Part shown: positions 1 to 5,470 of the stretch, one piece after another
How the letters are laid out: every line of letters starts with the position of its first letter
Position numbering within the stretch: the first letter of the stretch is position 1
NCBI GenBank assembly: GCA_015486775.1
Contig: WFRA01000122.1
Location: forward strand, 1 to 5,470
DNA: 5,470 nt
Source of the DNA: Kiritimatiellales bacterium
GTDB lineage: Bacteria > Verrucomicrobiota > Kiritimatiellia > Kiritimatiellales > Pontiellaceae
Direction: 5' to 3'
Position numbers and translations under genes: made by a program
Notes under the pieces: generated by a model
Databases searched by the model: none
Told to the model about the DNA's origin: nothing
What the model saw: the letters and a program-made list of their open reading frames with translations, nothing else

Positions 1-419
1 CCATAGTTCGGAATCAGGGTTTCGTTCTGCATCTCGCCGTTATGGAAAAGCTTTCCCGCCCCCGTCACATAATAGCCCTCCTTCTGGAAGCGCTGCGGCA
101 TAAAGGTCTGCTTCCGGAGAACCGGCGACTCCGACGGAGGGGGACTGAGAAAATAGATGCCGGTCGATTCGGGATAGAGCCCGCCCATCAGACTGGCGCG
201 CGAGGGATTGCATACCGGCGACTGGCACTGGGCGTTGCTGAACAGCACCCCGCACTCGGCGAGCCGGTCGATGTTCGGCGTCTGCGCCTGGGGGTGGCCG
301 CCCAGGCAGCCGATCCAGTCGTTGAGATCGTCGACGGCAATGACCAGGACGTTGGGCTTGGCCACGACCGCCCCAGCGCAAAGCAATAGAAACATAAAGG
401 ATTGGGCAAGCTTTTTCAC
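1..419 (-). CDS. Secreted family S1 sulfatase (iduronate-2-sulfatase-like), N-terminal part, 3' end off window
   Basis: Hydrolyses sulfate esters, most likely on a glycan, outside the cytoplasm. The visible 139 codons begin with a clear signal peptide (Lys2-Lys3, then a hydrophobic run FMFLLLCAGAVVA, likely cleaved after Ala20). The mature chain opens KPNVLVIAVDDLNDW, where Asp30-Asp31 are the usual metal ligands. The sulfatase signature follows as C-N-P-S-R at residues 70-74; Cys70 is the residue converted to formylglycine, so this is the Cys type, which in anaerobes is matured by the radical-SAM enzyme anSME. GAGKLFH (120-126) supplies the conserved Lys123 and His126. S1 sulfatases usually run 450-550 residues, so roughly 70% is missing to the left. 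I chose the GTG at 419 because it gives a complete signal peptide; the ATG at 395 would remove the basic n-region, and an ATG at 421 is followed at once by TGA. The gene starts six bases after the rhamnosidase stop. The VDDLNDWIGCLGGHP pattern resembles iduronate-2-sulfatase/S1_7 members, but substrate is not determinable. Confidence 0.93.
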   Translation of the reverse strand, partial: MKKLAQSFMFLLLCAGAVVAKPNVLVIAVDDLNDWIGCLGGHPQAQTPNIDRLAECGVLFSNAQCQSPVCNPSRASLMGGLYPESTGIYFLSPPPSESPVLRKQTFMPQRFQKEGYYVTGAGKLFHNGEMQNETLIPNY

Positions 420-425
420 ATCGAT

Positions 426-3074
426 CTACAACTCCAAATTATAATGGTAGTCTCCAGAACTCACTGTTTCACATTTCCGGTCGTTCGGGAAAACAATTGT
501 AGCCGTGGTGTTGGGCGGCACGATTACATCCATCTCCAGCTTTCCGCCAATTTTTTTCCAACTACTGGAAGCCTTGCCGTAGGGGGTTTCGAGTTCGGCG
601 CGTGCCCAGTCGAGCGGGGTTCCAGGGGTTGGATGGACGAAGAAGTGCTTGTAGCCGGGGTGGGCCGGGTCGGGGGCGAGGCCGGCGATGCGCTCGACCA
701 TCCACTGCCCGATGGCGCCGTAGGCATAGTGGTTGAAGGAGTTCATGGCCGCGTCGCCGAAGCCGTCCTTGTGGCTATAGCTATTCCAGCGCTCCCACAT
801 CGTGGTGGCGCCTTGGTTGATGGGATAGAACCACGAGGGATAGGTTTCCTTGAAGAGTACCGTGTAGGCCAAATCGGCATGACCCGTTTCATCCAATACC
901 CGTGTAAGATACGGCGTACCGAGGAAGCCGGTGCGCAAATGGTCGTCCGCCGCGTGGACAAGTGCCACCAAGTGATCGGCCGCTTTTTTCTGAAGATCGG
1001 AAGGAATCAGATCAAACTCTAATGCCAGCAAATAAGCTGTCTGCGTTTCGGGCGCATTTTTCAGTTTTCCATCGGCATCGAAATAGCGGTTGGTGAACGC
1101 TTTTTTAATTGCTGCCAGCTCGGCATCAAGCTTGTCGGCCTCTTCTGTTTTCCCAAGCAACCGCGCGGTTTCGGCTAGGATCTGCGTGCTTCGGGCATAG
1201 TAGGCACTACCGAGGAGCGGCTCGGGCGTGTCCCCTTTTCTTCCTCTGGACTCGGGGTTGACGGCATAGGGTTGAAGCCAATCGCCATAGCCCCCGATTT
1301 TTTCGATGAGATGGTTTGTGGAATGGTTCCGGTACCAGCCAACCAACTGTTCCATCATTTCATAGTTTTCCGCAAGGATTCCAATATCACCTGTACGAAC
1401 ATAAAGATCCCAAGGTATGAAGGTAGCTGCATCCTGCCAGCCGGGGGCGGCGTTGTGCCGGTTGATCGCATCGGGAATTACGTCGGGGATTCGACCATCT
1501 TCCACCTGGTCGTCGCGCATCGTTCCTAGCCAGCTTTTCCAGAAGGCGAGGCAGTCGTAGCTGAACATGGAGGTGGGGCAGAAGACCTGGGCGTCGCCCG
1601 TCCAGCCGAGGCGCTCGTCGCGCTGGGGGCAGTCGGTGGGGATATCCACAAAGTTGCCGCGCTGCCCCCAGACAATGTTGGAGTAGAGCTGGTTGAGCTT
1701 TGCGTGCGATGACTCGAATTTTCCAACCCTTGGAAGGTCGCTATGCAACACCTCGCCTACCACCCATTTCAGTTCCGGCTTCACGCCTTCGGGCAGGCCG
1801 GAAAGTTCCACATACCGGAAGCCGTGGAAGGTGAAGGTGGGTCGCCATTCGATGGTTCCCGTTTGGGCGGCGGTGTAGGTGTCGGTCGATTTGGCGGTGC
1901 GGTAGTTTTCCGTGTAGAGCGTACCGTCCTGCTTGAGCATTTCGGCGAAGCGCACCGTTATGGCTTTCCCCTCCACAACAGGAACCTTCAGTTTGGACCA
2001 ACCCACCATATTTTGGGCAAGATCGAAAATAAAACGACCTAGGACGGGTTCGGTGATTTTTTTTGCCGCCAGAGTTTCGGTCACGCGCACCGGGGCGAAG
2101 GGCTTGGGAACCAGCCGTTCGGAACCCAGCTCCGCATCGGCCTGCACCGGTATCCATTTGGAATCGTCGAAGCCGGACTTGTCCCAACCGGGCATCTCCA
2201 TGCAGGCATCATAGTCCTCGCCATCGTAGATGCTCGAAGAACGGATCGGCCCGTTCCGCGAGGCCTTCCAGTTTTCGTCGGAAAGGATTGTTTCCACCGA
2301 ACCATCGGAGTAGGTGATCTCCAATTGAAGTAGCAACTCGGGATGTTTCCCATACCAATTTCTCTTCCCCTTCCAGGCAAGGCGACCCGCGTACCAGCCC
2401 ATGCCCAGCTCCGCGCCAATGGCATTGCCGCCCTGCTTTAGGGCATCGGTCACATCGTAGGTCAGCGTATCGATGCGGTTGCCGTAGGAAGTCCAACCGG
2501 GCACAAAGCAGTCGTTCCCCACCTTTTCGCCATTCAGGTGGATCTCGTACAGGCCGCGTGCGGTGACATAGAGCCGGGCACGCTCGATTTTTCCAGACAC
2601 GGGAAATTCACGCCGCAGCCAGGATACCGGTTCTTTTCCCGAATCGATTTCCGCCTCGGAGCGGATCCATTGGGCTTTCCAATCCTTGGAAGAAAGCAGG
2701 CCCAGCTCGAAATGGGCAGGTTTGCTCCAGCCGGACTCATTGCTCGATTCATCGCGGAATCGGACGCGCCACTCCATCGCCTGGCGCGAGGCCAGCGGCC
2801 GACCCCCATACGGCACAAACACGGACTGATCGGACTCCACCCAGCCGCTGTCCCATTTATCTCCACCGGCAACCTTGGCCTCGATGCGGTAGGCGGTTTG
2901 CTTTTCAACGCCCACGGGAAGCTTCCAGGAAAAGGTTGGAGTGGCATCATAAAATCCCAGCGGATCGACAAACCCTTCCCCCACCGCCAGCTTTTCCGGT
3001 GCGCCAACGCCCAAACAACCACACTGGAGCAAAGCCAGCATTCCCCCTACAACCCATTTTTTATCCATATCCAT
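426..3074 (-). CDS. Exported GH78 alpha-L-rhamnosidase
   Basis: Releases terminal alpha-L-rhamnose from glycans or glycosides by inversion. The 882 residues fit the usual GH78 size and the domain order is complete: Ig-like domain (about 28-125), Bac_rhamnosid_N beta-sandwich (about 160-325, with the LYEIHLNGEKVG and GWYAGRLAW stretches), the conserved beta domain (about 340-445, GRFIFDLAQNMVGW), the (alpha/alpha)6 catalytic barrel (about 450-795) and a C-terminal beta domain (about 797-875). The signature TDCPQRDERLGWTGD gives Asp481, Arg485, Asp486, general acid Glu487, Trp491 and Asp494. ATTMWERWNSY gives general base Glu761, and His782 follows 21 residues later. Residue spacing matches that of Streptomyces avermitilis Rha78A (Glu636, Glu895, His916), so the active site looks intact. 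Residues 1-25 are an export signal (DKK, then a hydrophobic stretch to GVGA). Two cysteines at 18 and 20 raise a lipoprotein option, but neither lipobox is canonical. The adjacent sulfatase suggests a sulfated rhamnose-containing substrate. Confidence 0.96.
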   Translation of the reverse strand: MDMDKKWVVGGMLALLQCGCLGVGAPEKLAVGEGFVDPLGFYDATPTFSWKLPVGVEKQTAYRIEAKVAGGDKWDSGWVESDQSVFVPYGGRPLASRQAMEWRVRFRDESSNESGWSKPAHFELGLLSSKDWKAQWIRSEAEIDSGKEPVSWLRREFPVSGKIERARLYVTARGLYEIHLNGEKVGNDCFVPGWTSYGNRIDTLTYDVTDALKQGGNAIGAELGMGWYAGRLAWKGKRNWYGKHPELLLQLEITYSDGSVETILSDENWKASRNGPIRSSSIYDGEDYDACMEMPGWDKSGFDDSKWIPVQADAELGSERLVPKPFAPVRVTETLAAKKITEPVLGRFIFDLAQNMVGWSKLKVPVVEGKAITVRFAEMLKQDGTLYTENYRTAKSTDTYTAAQTGTIEWRPTFTFHGFRYVELSGLPEGVKPELKWVVGEVLHSDLPRVGKFESSHAKLNQLYSNIVWGQRGNFVDIPTDCPQRDERLGWTGDAQVFCPTSMFSYDCLAFWKSWLGTMRDDQVEDGRIPDVIPDAINRHNAAPGWQDAATFIPWDLYVRTGDIGILAENYEMMEQLVGWYRNHSTNHLIEKIGGYGDWLQPYAVNPESRGRKGDTPEPLLGSAYYARSTQILAETARLLGKTEEADKLDAELAAIKKAFTNRYFDADGKLKNAPETQTAYLLALEFDLIPSDLQKKAADHLVALVHAADDHLRTGFLGTPYLTRVLDETGHADLAYTVLFKETYPSWFYPINQGATTMWERWNSYSHKDGFGDAAMNSFNHYAYGAIGQWMVERIAGLAPDPAHPGYKHFFVHPTPGTPLDWARAELETPYGKASSSWKKIGGKLEMDVIVPPNTTATIVFPNDRKCETVSSGDYHYNLEL
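432..435 (-). promoter_or_regulatory. Ribosome binding site of the sulfatase, inside the rhamnosidase gene
   Basis: On the minus strand GGAG lies in the last codons of the rhamnosidase, 12 bases before the GTG start at 419. The spacing is longer than ideal. Because the rhamnosidase stop (426-428) falls between this site and the GTG, the sulfatase is probably translated by ribosomes that have just finished the upstream gene. Confidence 0.5.
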
Positions 3075-3078
3075 TATT

Positions 3079-3082
3079 CCTC
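3079..3082 (-). promoter_or_regulatory. Ribosome binding site of the rhamnosidase; leaves two possible starts
   Basis: GAGG on the minus strand stands 4 bases before the ATG at 3074 and 10 bases before a second in-frame ATG at 3068 (codon 3, MDMDKK). The first spacing is rather short, so the protein may start at the second ATG and be two residues shorter. The signal peptide is unaffected either way. No convincing -35/-10 pair was found between this site and the hairpin at 3115-3156. Confidence 0.5.
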
Positions 3083-3114
3083 ATATCAGCTAACCGCATA
3101 CCTCACCGGAAACT

Positions 3115-3156
3115 ATTTCCGATTAAGGGCACCGGACAAGTGCCCTAATCGGAAAT
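3115..3156. repeat. Inverted repeat 1: long hairpin with 7-base loop
   Basis: The arm at 3115-3132 (ATTTCCGATTAAGGGCAC) pairs with 3140-3156 (GTGCCCTAATCGGAAAT). All 17 positions of the shorter arm are complementary, and the left arm has one extra A as a bulge. The loop is CGGACAA (3133-3139). On either strand the stem is not followed by a run of T, so it is not a standard intrinsic terminator. In the minus-strand transcript it would fold in the leader of the rhamnosidase mRNA, about 40 bases before the start codon, if transcription begins upstream of it. Confidence 0.85.
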
Positions 3157-3221
3157 GGAGGCGAGGCTCCGTCCGAGCCACGAATCAATAGAACTACGGC
3201 TCGGCGGGAGCCTTGCCCTCC
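3157..3221. repeat. Inverted repeat 2: GC-rich imperfect palindrome with 18-base loop
   Basis: The left arm 3157-3179 (GGAGGCGAGGCTCC, then GTCCGAGCC) is matched by the right arm 3198-3221 (GGCTCGGCGGGAGCC, then TTGCCCTCC). About 20 of 24 positions are identical when one arm is reverse-complemented, with one single-base indel and mismatches, some able to form G-T pairs. The loop is 3180-3197. It directly abuts inverted repeat 1. The high GC, the long arms and the lack of a U-tract suggest a dispersed palindromic element (REP- or MITE-like); that class assignment is inference. Confidence 0.75.
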
Positions 3222-3307
3222 AAGCTGGAACCCGCTTTTGCTGGTACGGATTAAACCGCGGCGACCCGCTCATCCAATTTCCGATCCATCAGCACAGGGT
3301 TTTGAAT

Positions 3308-3371
3308 GTAGGACAGTGCCTCCAGCTTGGCTTCCCTAGTGTGCATGGACAGGCCAGAGGCACTGTCCTAC
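3308..3371. repeat. Inverted repeat 3: perfect 15-base arms around a 34-base loop
   Basis: GTAGGACAGTGCCTC (3308-3322) is perfectly complementary to GAGGCACTGTCCTAC (3357-3371). The stem may continue after a five-base bulge with TGGC (3328-3331) against GCCA (3353-3356). On the plus strand the stem is followed by TTTTCTCTC, which would look terminator-like, but no plus-strand gene ends here. In the gltA-to-rhamnosidase direction it is followed by an A-rich stretch, not T. The 34-base loop is long for a terminator, so a palindromic mobile-type repeat is the better guess. It shares the words GGACA(A)GTGCC with repeat 1 and CCTCCA(A)GCT with the flank of repeat 2. Confidence 0.8.
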
Positions 3372-3440
3372 TTTTCTCTCTGCATAGATGCTTTCTAAAT
3401 ACACCGATGCGAGGAACTTGCCGAGATCCAACCCATAAGG

Positions 3441-4733
3441 CTACGAAACCCGCTTGACGACCGGGACGTATTCCCGGAGGTTTTCGCCGGTGTAGATCTG
3501 GCGCGGGCGGGAGATGCGCTGGTTGTGGCTGAGCATCTCGCGCCAGTTGGCGATCCACCCGGGCATGCGGCCTATCGCGAACATGACGGTGAACATGTTG
3601 AGCGGGATGCCGATGGCGCGCAGCAGGATGCCGCTGTAGAAATCGACGTTGGGGTAGAGGTTGCGCTCGATGAAATATTCGTCGCTCAGGGCGACCTCTT
3701 CGAGCTCCTTGGCAATGTCGAGCAGCGGGTCGTCGATGTTCAGCGCCCGGAGGACATTGTCCACCTGCGTCTTGAGAATACGGGCGCGCGGGTCGAAGTT
3801 TTTGTAGACGCGGTGGCCGAAGCCCATGAGCTTGGTGTCGTTGCTCTTGTCCTTGGCGGCATCCACATAGTCGCTAAGCTTGATGCCGTTTTCGTGGATG
3901 TTTTCGAGCATGGCGATCACGGCGGCGTTGGCACCACCATGTAGCGGCCCCCAGAGCGCGCCGACACCGGCGGCGACGGAGGTGAAGAGGTTGACGCGCG
4001 AGCTGCCCGCGATGCGCACGGTGGAGGTGGAGCAGTTTTGCTCGTGGTCGGCGTGCAGCAAAAGGAAGAGGTCGAGCGCCTTTTCTACTTCCGGCTTGAT
4101 TTCGTAGAGGTCAAACGGTCGCGAAAACATCATGTGCAGGAAGTTGCCGCAATAGCTCACGTGCGGACTCGGCGGCATGTAGGACTTGCCCAGCGAGGCG
4201 CGGTAGCTCCAGGCAGCGATCGTCCGAACCTTGGACATAATCTTGCTCGCCGCCGTATCAAAAGCCTCGCCGTCGAAGGTGGTAGTGAGCAACTCGGGGT
4301 TGTAGCACGCCAGCGTGTTGAGTATCGACGAAAGGATCGCCATTGGAGGTGCCTGGTCGGGGAAGCCCTCGAAGTGGCTCTTCATGGAAGTGTGCAGTTC
4401 GGCCTGGTCGGCGATGCCGGCCTCGAAACCGTTCAGTTGCTTCTTGGTGGGGAGCTCGCCGTAGAGGATCAAATAGGCCGTTTCTAGGAAACTTGATTTT
4501 TCGGCCAGTTCCTCGATGGCGTAGCCCCGATAGCGCAGGATGCCCTTCTCGCCGTTGATAAAGGTGATGTCGGATTTGCAGGATCCGGTGTTGGCAAAAC
4601 CCGGATCGAGGGTAATCATTCCCGTTTTGGCTCGCAGCGAGGTGATGTCGATGCCGATTTCGTTTTCGGAACCGATAACGGTATCGAGTTCCAGCTTGTT
4701 CCCTTTGTATTCCAGAATTGCTTTTTCGCTCAT
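3441..4733 (-). CDS. gltA: Citrate synthase, type II hexameric-like
   Basis: Condenses acetyl-CoA and oxaloacetate to citrate in the cytoplasm, the entry step of the TCA cycle. The 430 residues match the usual length of Gram-negative type II enzymes (E. coli 427). The N-terminal beta-rich domain is present (about 1-50), followed by the [14 protein letters not shown] stretch. The catalytic triad is visible: His265 in WGPLHGGAN, His307 in [14 protein letters not shown] and Asp364 in PNVDFYSG; Arg316 in the DPR motif is a substrate ligand. [14 protein letters not shown] (227-240) is also typical. Around the E. coli allosteric NADH site, Tyr144, Lys164 and Lys168 sit near the positions of Tyr145, Arg163 and Lys167, while the position of E. 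coli Cys206 is Phe207. NADH control is therefore possible but unproven. The ATG at 4733 has an excellent ribosome binding site and overlaps the sucD stop by four bases, so the two are one operon. 2-Methylcitrate synthase is a less likely alternative, since those proteins are usually shorter and lack the N-terminal domain. Confidence 0.97.
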   Translation of the reverse strand: MSEKAILEYKGNKLELDTVIGSENEIGIDITSLRAKTGMITLDPGFANTGSCKSDITFINGEKGILRYRGYAIEELAEKSSFLETAYLILYGELPTKKQLNGFEAGIADQAELHTSMKSHFEGFPDQAPPMAILSSILNTLACYNPELLTTTFDGEAFDTAASKIMSKVRTIAAWSYRASLGKSYMPPSPHVSYCGNFLHMMFSRPFDLYEIKPEVEKALDLFLLLHADHEQNCSTSTVRIAGSSRVNLFTSVAAGVGALWGPLHGGANAAVIAMLENIHENGIKLSDYVDAAKDKSNDTKLMGFGHRVYKNFDPRARILKTQVDNVLRALNIDDPLLDIAKELEEVALSDEYFIERNLYPNVDFYSGILLRAIGIPLNMFTVMFAIGRMPGWIANWREMLSHNQRISRPRQIYTGENLREYVPVVKRVS

Positions 4734-5470
4734 GGTTGTTCTCCTTCCAATGTTTTTTTGACCGTGCGGCCGATGTCGGCCGGCGATTCAACAACAACGA
4801 TGCCGCATTCGGCCATCAGTTTCTTTTTGGCGGCGGCGGATTCGTCCGCACCGGAGACGATCGCCCCCGCGTGCCCCATCCGTCTCCCGGGTGGGGCGGT
4901 CTGCCCCGCAATAAATCCAATCACCGGCTTGGTGACGTTTCCCTTGGCATACTGCGCCGCCTCGATCTCCATCGACCCGCCGATTTCGCCAATCATCACA
5001 ATCGCTTCCGTTTCCGGATCGGCCTCGAACATTTCCAGCAGATCCCGCATCGTGGTTCCAATGATTGGATCGCCGCCGATGCCGATGCAGGTCGACTGCC
5101 CGAGCCCCTCGGCACAAAGCTGGTGGACGGCCTCGTAGGTCAGCGTGCCCGACTTCGAGATCACCCCAACTGACCCCTTCTTCGCGATGAAGCCGGGCAT
5201 GATGCCCACCTTCGCACCGCCGGGCGTCAGCAGGCCGGGACAGTTGGGACCGACAAAGCGCGAGCCGGTGGTCGCCACATAGGCCTTCACCTCGACCATC
5301 TGCGCAACGGGAATCCCCTCCGTAATGCAGACGATCAGTTCGATCCCCGCCGCAGCGGCCTCCATGATCGCATCGGCCGCGAAAGGCGGCGGCACGAAGA
5401 TCAGCGAAACATCTGCCCCGGTCGCCGCTTTGGCCTCGGCGCAGCTATTGAAAACCGGCACCTTGCCGTC
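4730..5470 (-). CDS. sucD: Succinyl-CoA ligase (ADP/GDP-forming) alpha subunit, 5' end off window
   Basis: Alpha subunit of the cytoplasmic SucCD enzyme, which interconverts succinyl-CoA and succinate with substrate-level ATP or GTP formation. The reading frame is open to the right edge, and the first complete codons read DGKVPVFNS, so the true start is outside the window. The in-frame GTG at 5461 is internal. The visible 246 residues against about 289 in E. coli mean some 40-45 N-terminal residues are missing, including the glycine-rich CoA-binding loop. Diagnostic stretches numbered from the first visible residue: [10 protein letters not shown] (about 26-35), GPNCPG (74-79), [11 protein letters not shown] (104-114), GGDPIIGT (from 132), GEIGG (161-165) and GHAGAI with the phospho-accepting His200 (E. 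coli His246). The C-terminal [15 protein letters not shown] region is also typical. The TGA stop overlaps the gltA start in ATGA. sucC is expected just upstream. Confidence 0.97.
   Translation of the reverse strand, partial: DGKVPVFNSCAEAKAATGADVSLIFVPPPFAADAIMEAAAAGIELIVCITEGIPVAQMVEVKAYVATTGSRFVGPNCPGLLTPGGAKVGIMPGFIAKKGSVGVISKSGTLTYEAVHQLCAEGLGQSTCIGIGGDPIIGTTMRDLLEMFEADPETEAIVMIGEIGGSMEIEAAQYAKGNVTKPVIGFIAGQTAPPGRRMGHAGAIVSGADESAAAKKKLMAECGIVVVESPADIGRTVKKTLEGEQP
4741..4746 (-). promoter_or_regulatory. Ribosome binding site of gltA, inside sucD
   Basis: AAGGAG on the minus strand stands 7 bases before the gltA ATG, near-ideal in sequence and spacing. It lies in the last codons of sucD and fixes the gltA start at 4733. 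Confidence 0.85.

Larger units (their letters stand above)
3075..3440. other. Intergenic region dominated by inverted repeats
   Basis: This gap of about 366 bases separates the gltA stop (TAG, 3441-3443) from the rhamnosidase start. It has no open frame of credible length on either strand with family-like sequence. About half of it is taken up by three large inverted repeats, annotated separately. The piece between the second and third repeat (3222-3307) shows no clear structure beyond the small near-palindrome TCCAAGCTGGA (3219-3229) and CCGCGG (3257-3262). The promoter of the rhamnosidase-sulfatase pair should be here if the pair is not read through from gltA, but no strong sigma-70 match is visible. 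Confidence 0.8.

Noticed and set aside
402..1022. Plus-strand open frame of 206 codons opposite the rhamnosidase
   Set aside because: It lies wholly against a GH78 gene with intact catalytic motifs, has no recognisable family features and no convincing ribosome binding site; it is an antisense shadow.
3012..3023. Lipoprotein signal in the rhamnosidase at Cys18 or Cys20
   Set aside because: The residues before both cysteines (LLQ and QCG) do not match the lipobox pattern; ordinary signal peptidase I export is as likely, so no lipoprotein call is made.
2538..3191. Plus-strand open frame of 217 codons running from the rhamnosidase into the intergenic gap
   Set aside because: Most of it is antisense to the rhamnosidase N-terminal domains and its end runs through two palindromes; no family resemblance.
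3251..3289. Minus-strand 12-residue mini-ORF (MDRKLDERVAAV) between repeats 2 and 3
   Set aside because: The peptide looks protein-like but there is no Shine-Dalgarno sequence in front and it is too short to support; a leader peptide cannot be argued from one sequence.
3115..3371. CRISPR array
   Set aside because: The three repeats differ in sequence, are not evenly spaced and do not share a constant direct repeat with variable spacers.
3308..3380. Repeat 3 read as an intrinsic terminator
   Set aside because: The T-run follows the stem only on the plus strand, where no gene ends; on the minus strand, where gltA ends, the stem is followed by ATTCAAAACCC. A 34-base loop is also unusual for a terminator.
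5459..5461. GTG at 5461 as the start of sucD
   Set aside because: The frame stays open to the window edge and the upstream codons (DGK) continue normal SucD sequence; starting there would lose the CoA-binding N-terminus.

Overview
The window holds four protein-coding genes, all on the minus strand, and one repeat-rich intergenic gap. Read in the direction of transcription (from high to low coordinates) they are: the C-terminal part of succinyl-CoA ligase alpha subunit (sucD, runs off the right edge), citrate synthase (gltA), a gap of about 366 bases packed with inverted repeats, a secreted GH78 alpha-L-rhamnosidase, and the N-terminal part of a secreted family S1 sulfatase (runs off the left edge). 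No RNA gene, CRISPR array, transposase or phage gene was seen.

The organism is probably a marine or sediment polysaccharide degrader of the Planctomycetota-Verrucomicrobiota-Kiritimatiellota type. The grounds are a Cys-type sulfatase of iduronate-2-sulfatase-like form next to a rhamnosidase, a combination abundant in those phyla and also in marine Bacteroidota, plus moderately high GC content. This is inference from gene content; the phylum is not proven.

The right half is core energy metabolism. sucD and gltA overlap by the four bases ATGA and the gltA ribosome binding site lies in the last codons of sucD, so they are surely co-translated. They place two TCA-cycle enzymes in one operon, probably with sucC upstream of the window.

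The left half is a carbohydrate module. The rhamnosidase stop and the sulfatase GTG start are six bases apart and the sulfatase ribosome binding site is inside the rhamnosidase gene. Both proteins carry export signals, so together they probably desulfate and deglycosylate a sulfated, rhamnose-containing glycan such as an algal ulvan or rhamnan sulfate. The exact substrate cannot be read from the sequence.

Between the two modules, positions 3075-3440 carry three consecutive large inverted repeats (3115-3156, 3157-3221, 3308-3371) with shared short words. None has a convincing U-tract in the direction of transcription. They look more like dispersed palindromic (REP/MITE-like) elements than terminators. 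This is the least explained part of the window. I did not find evidence for a novel multi-gene system.
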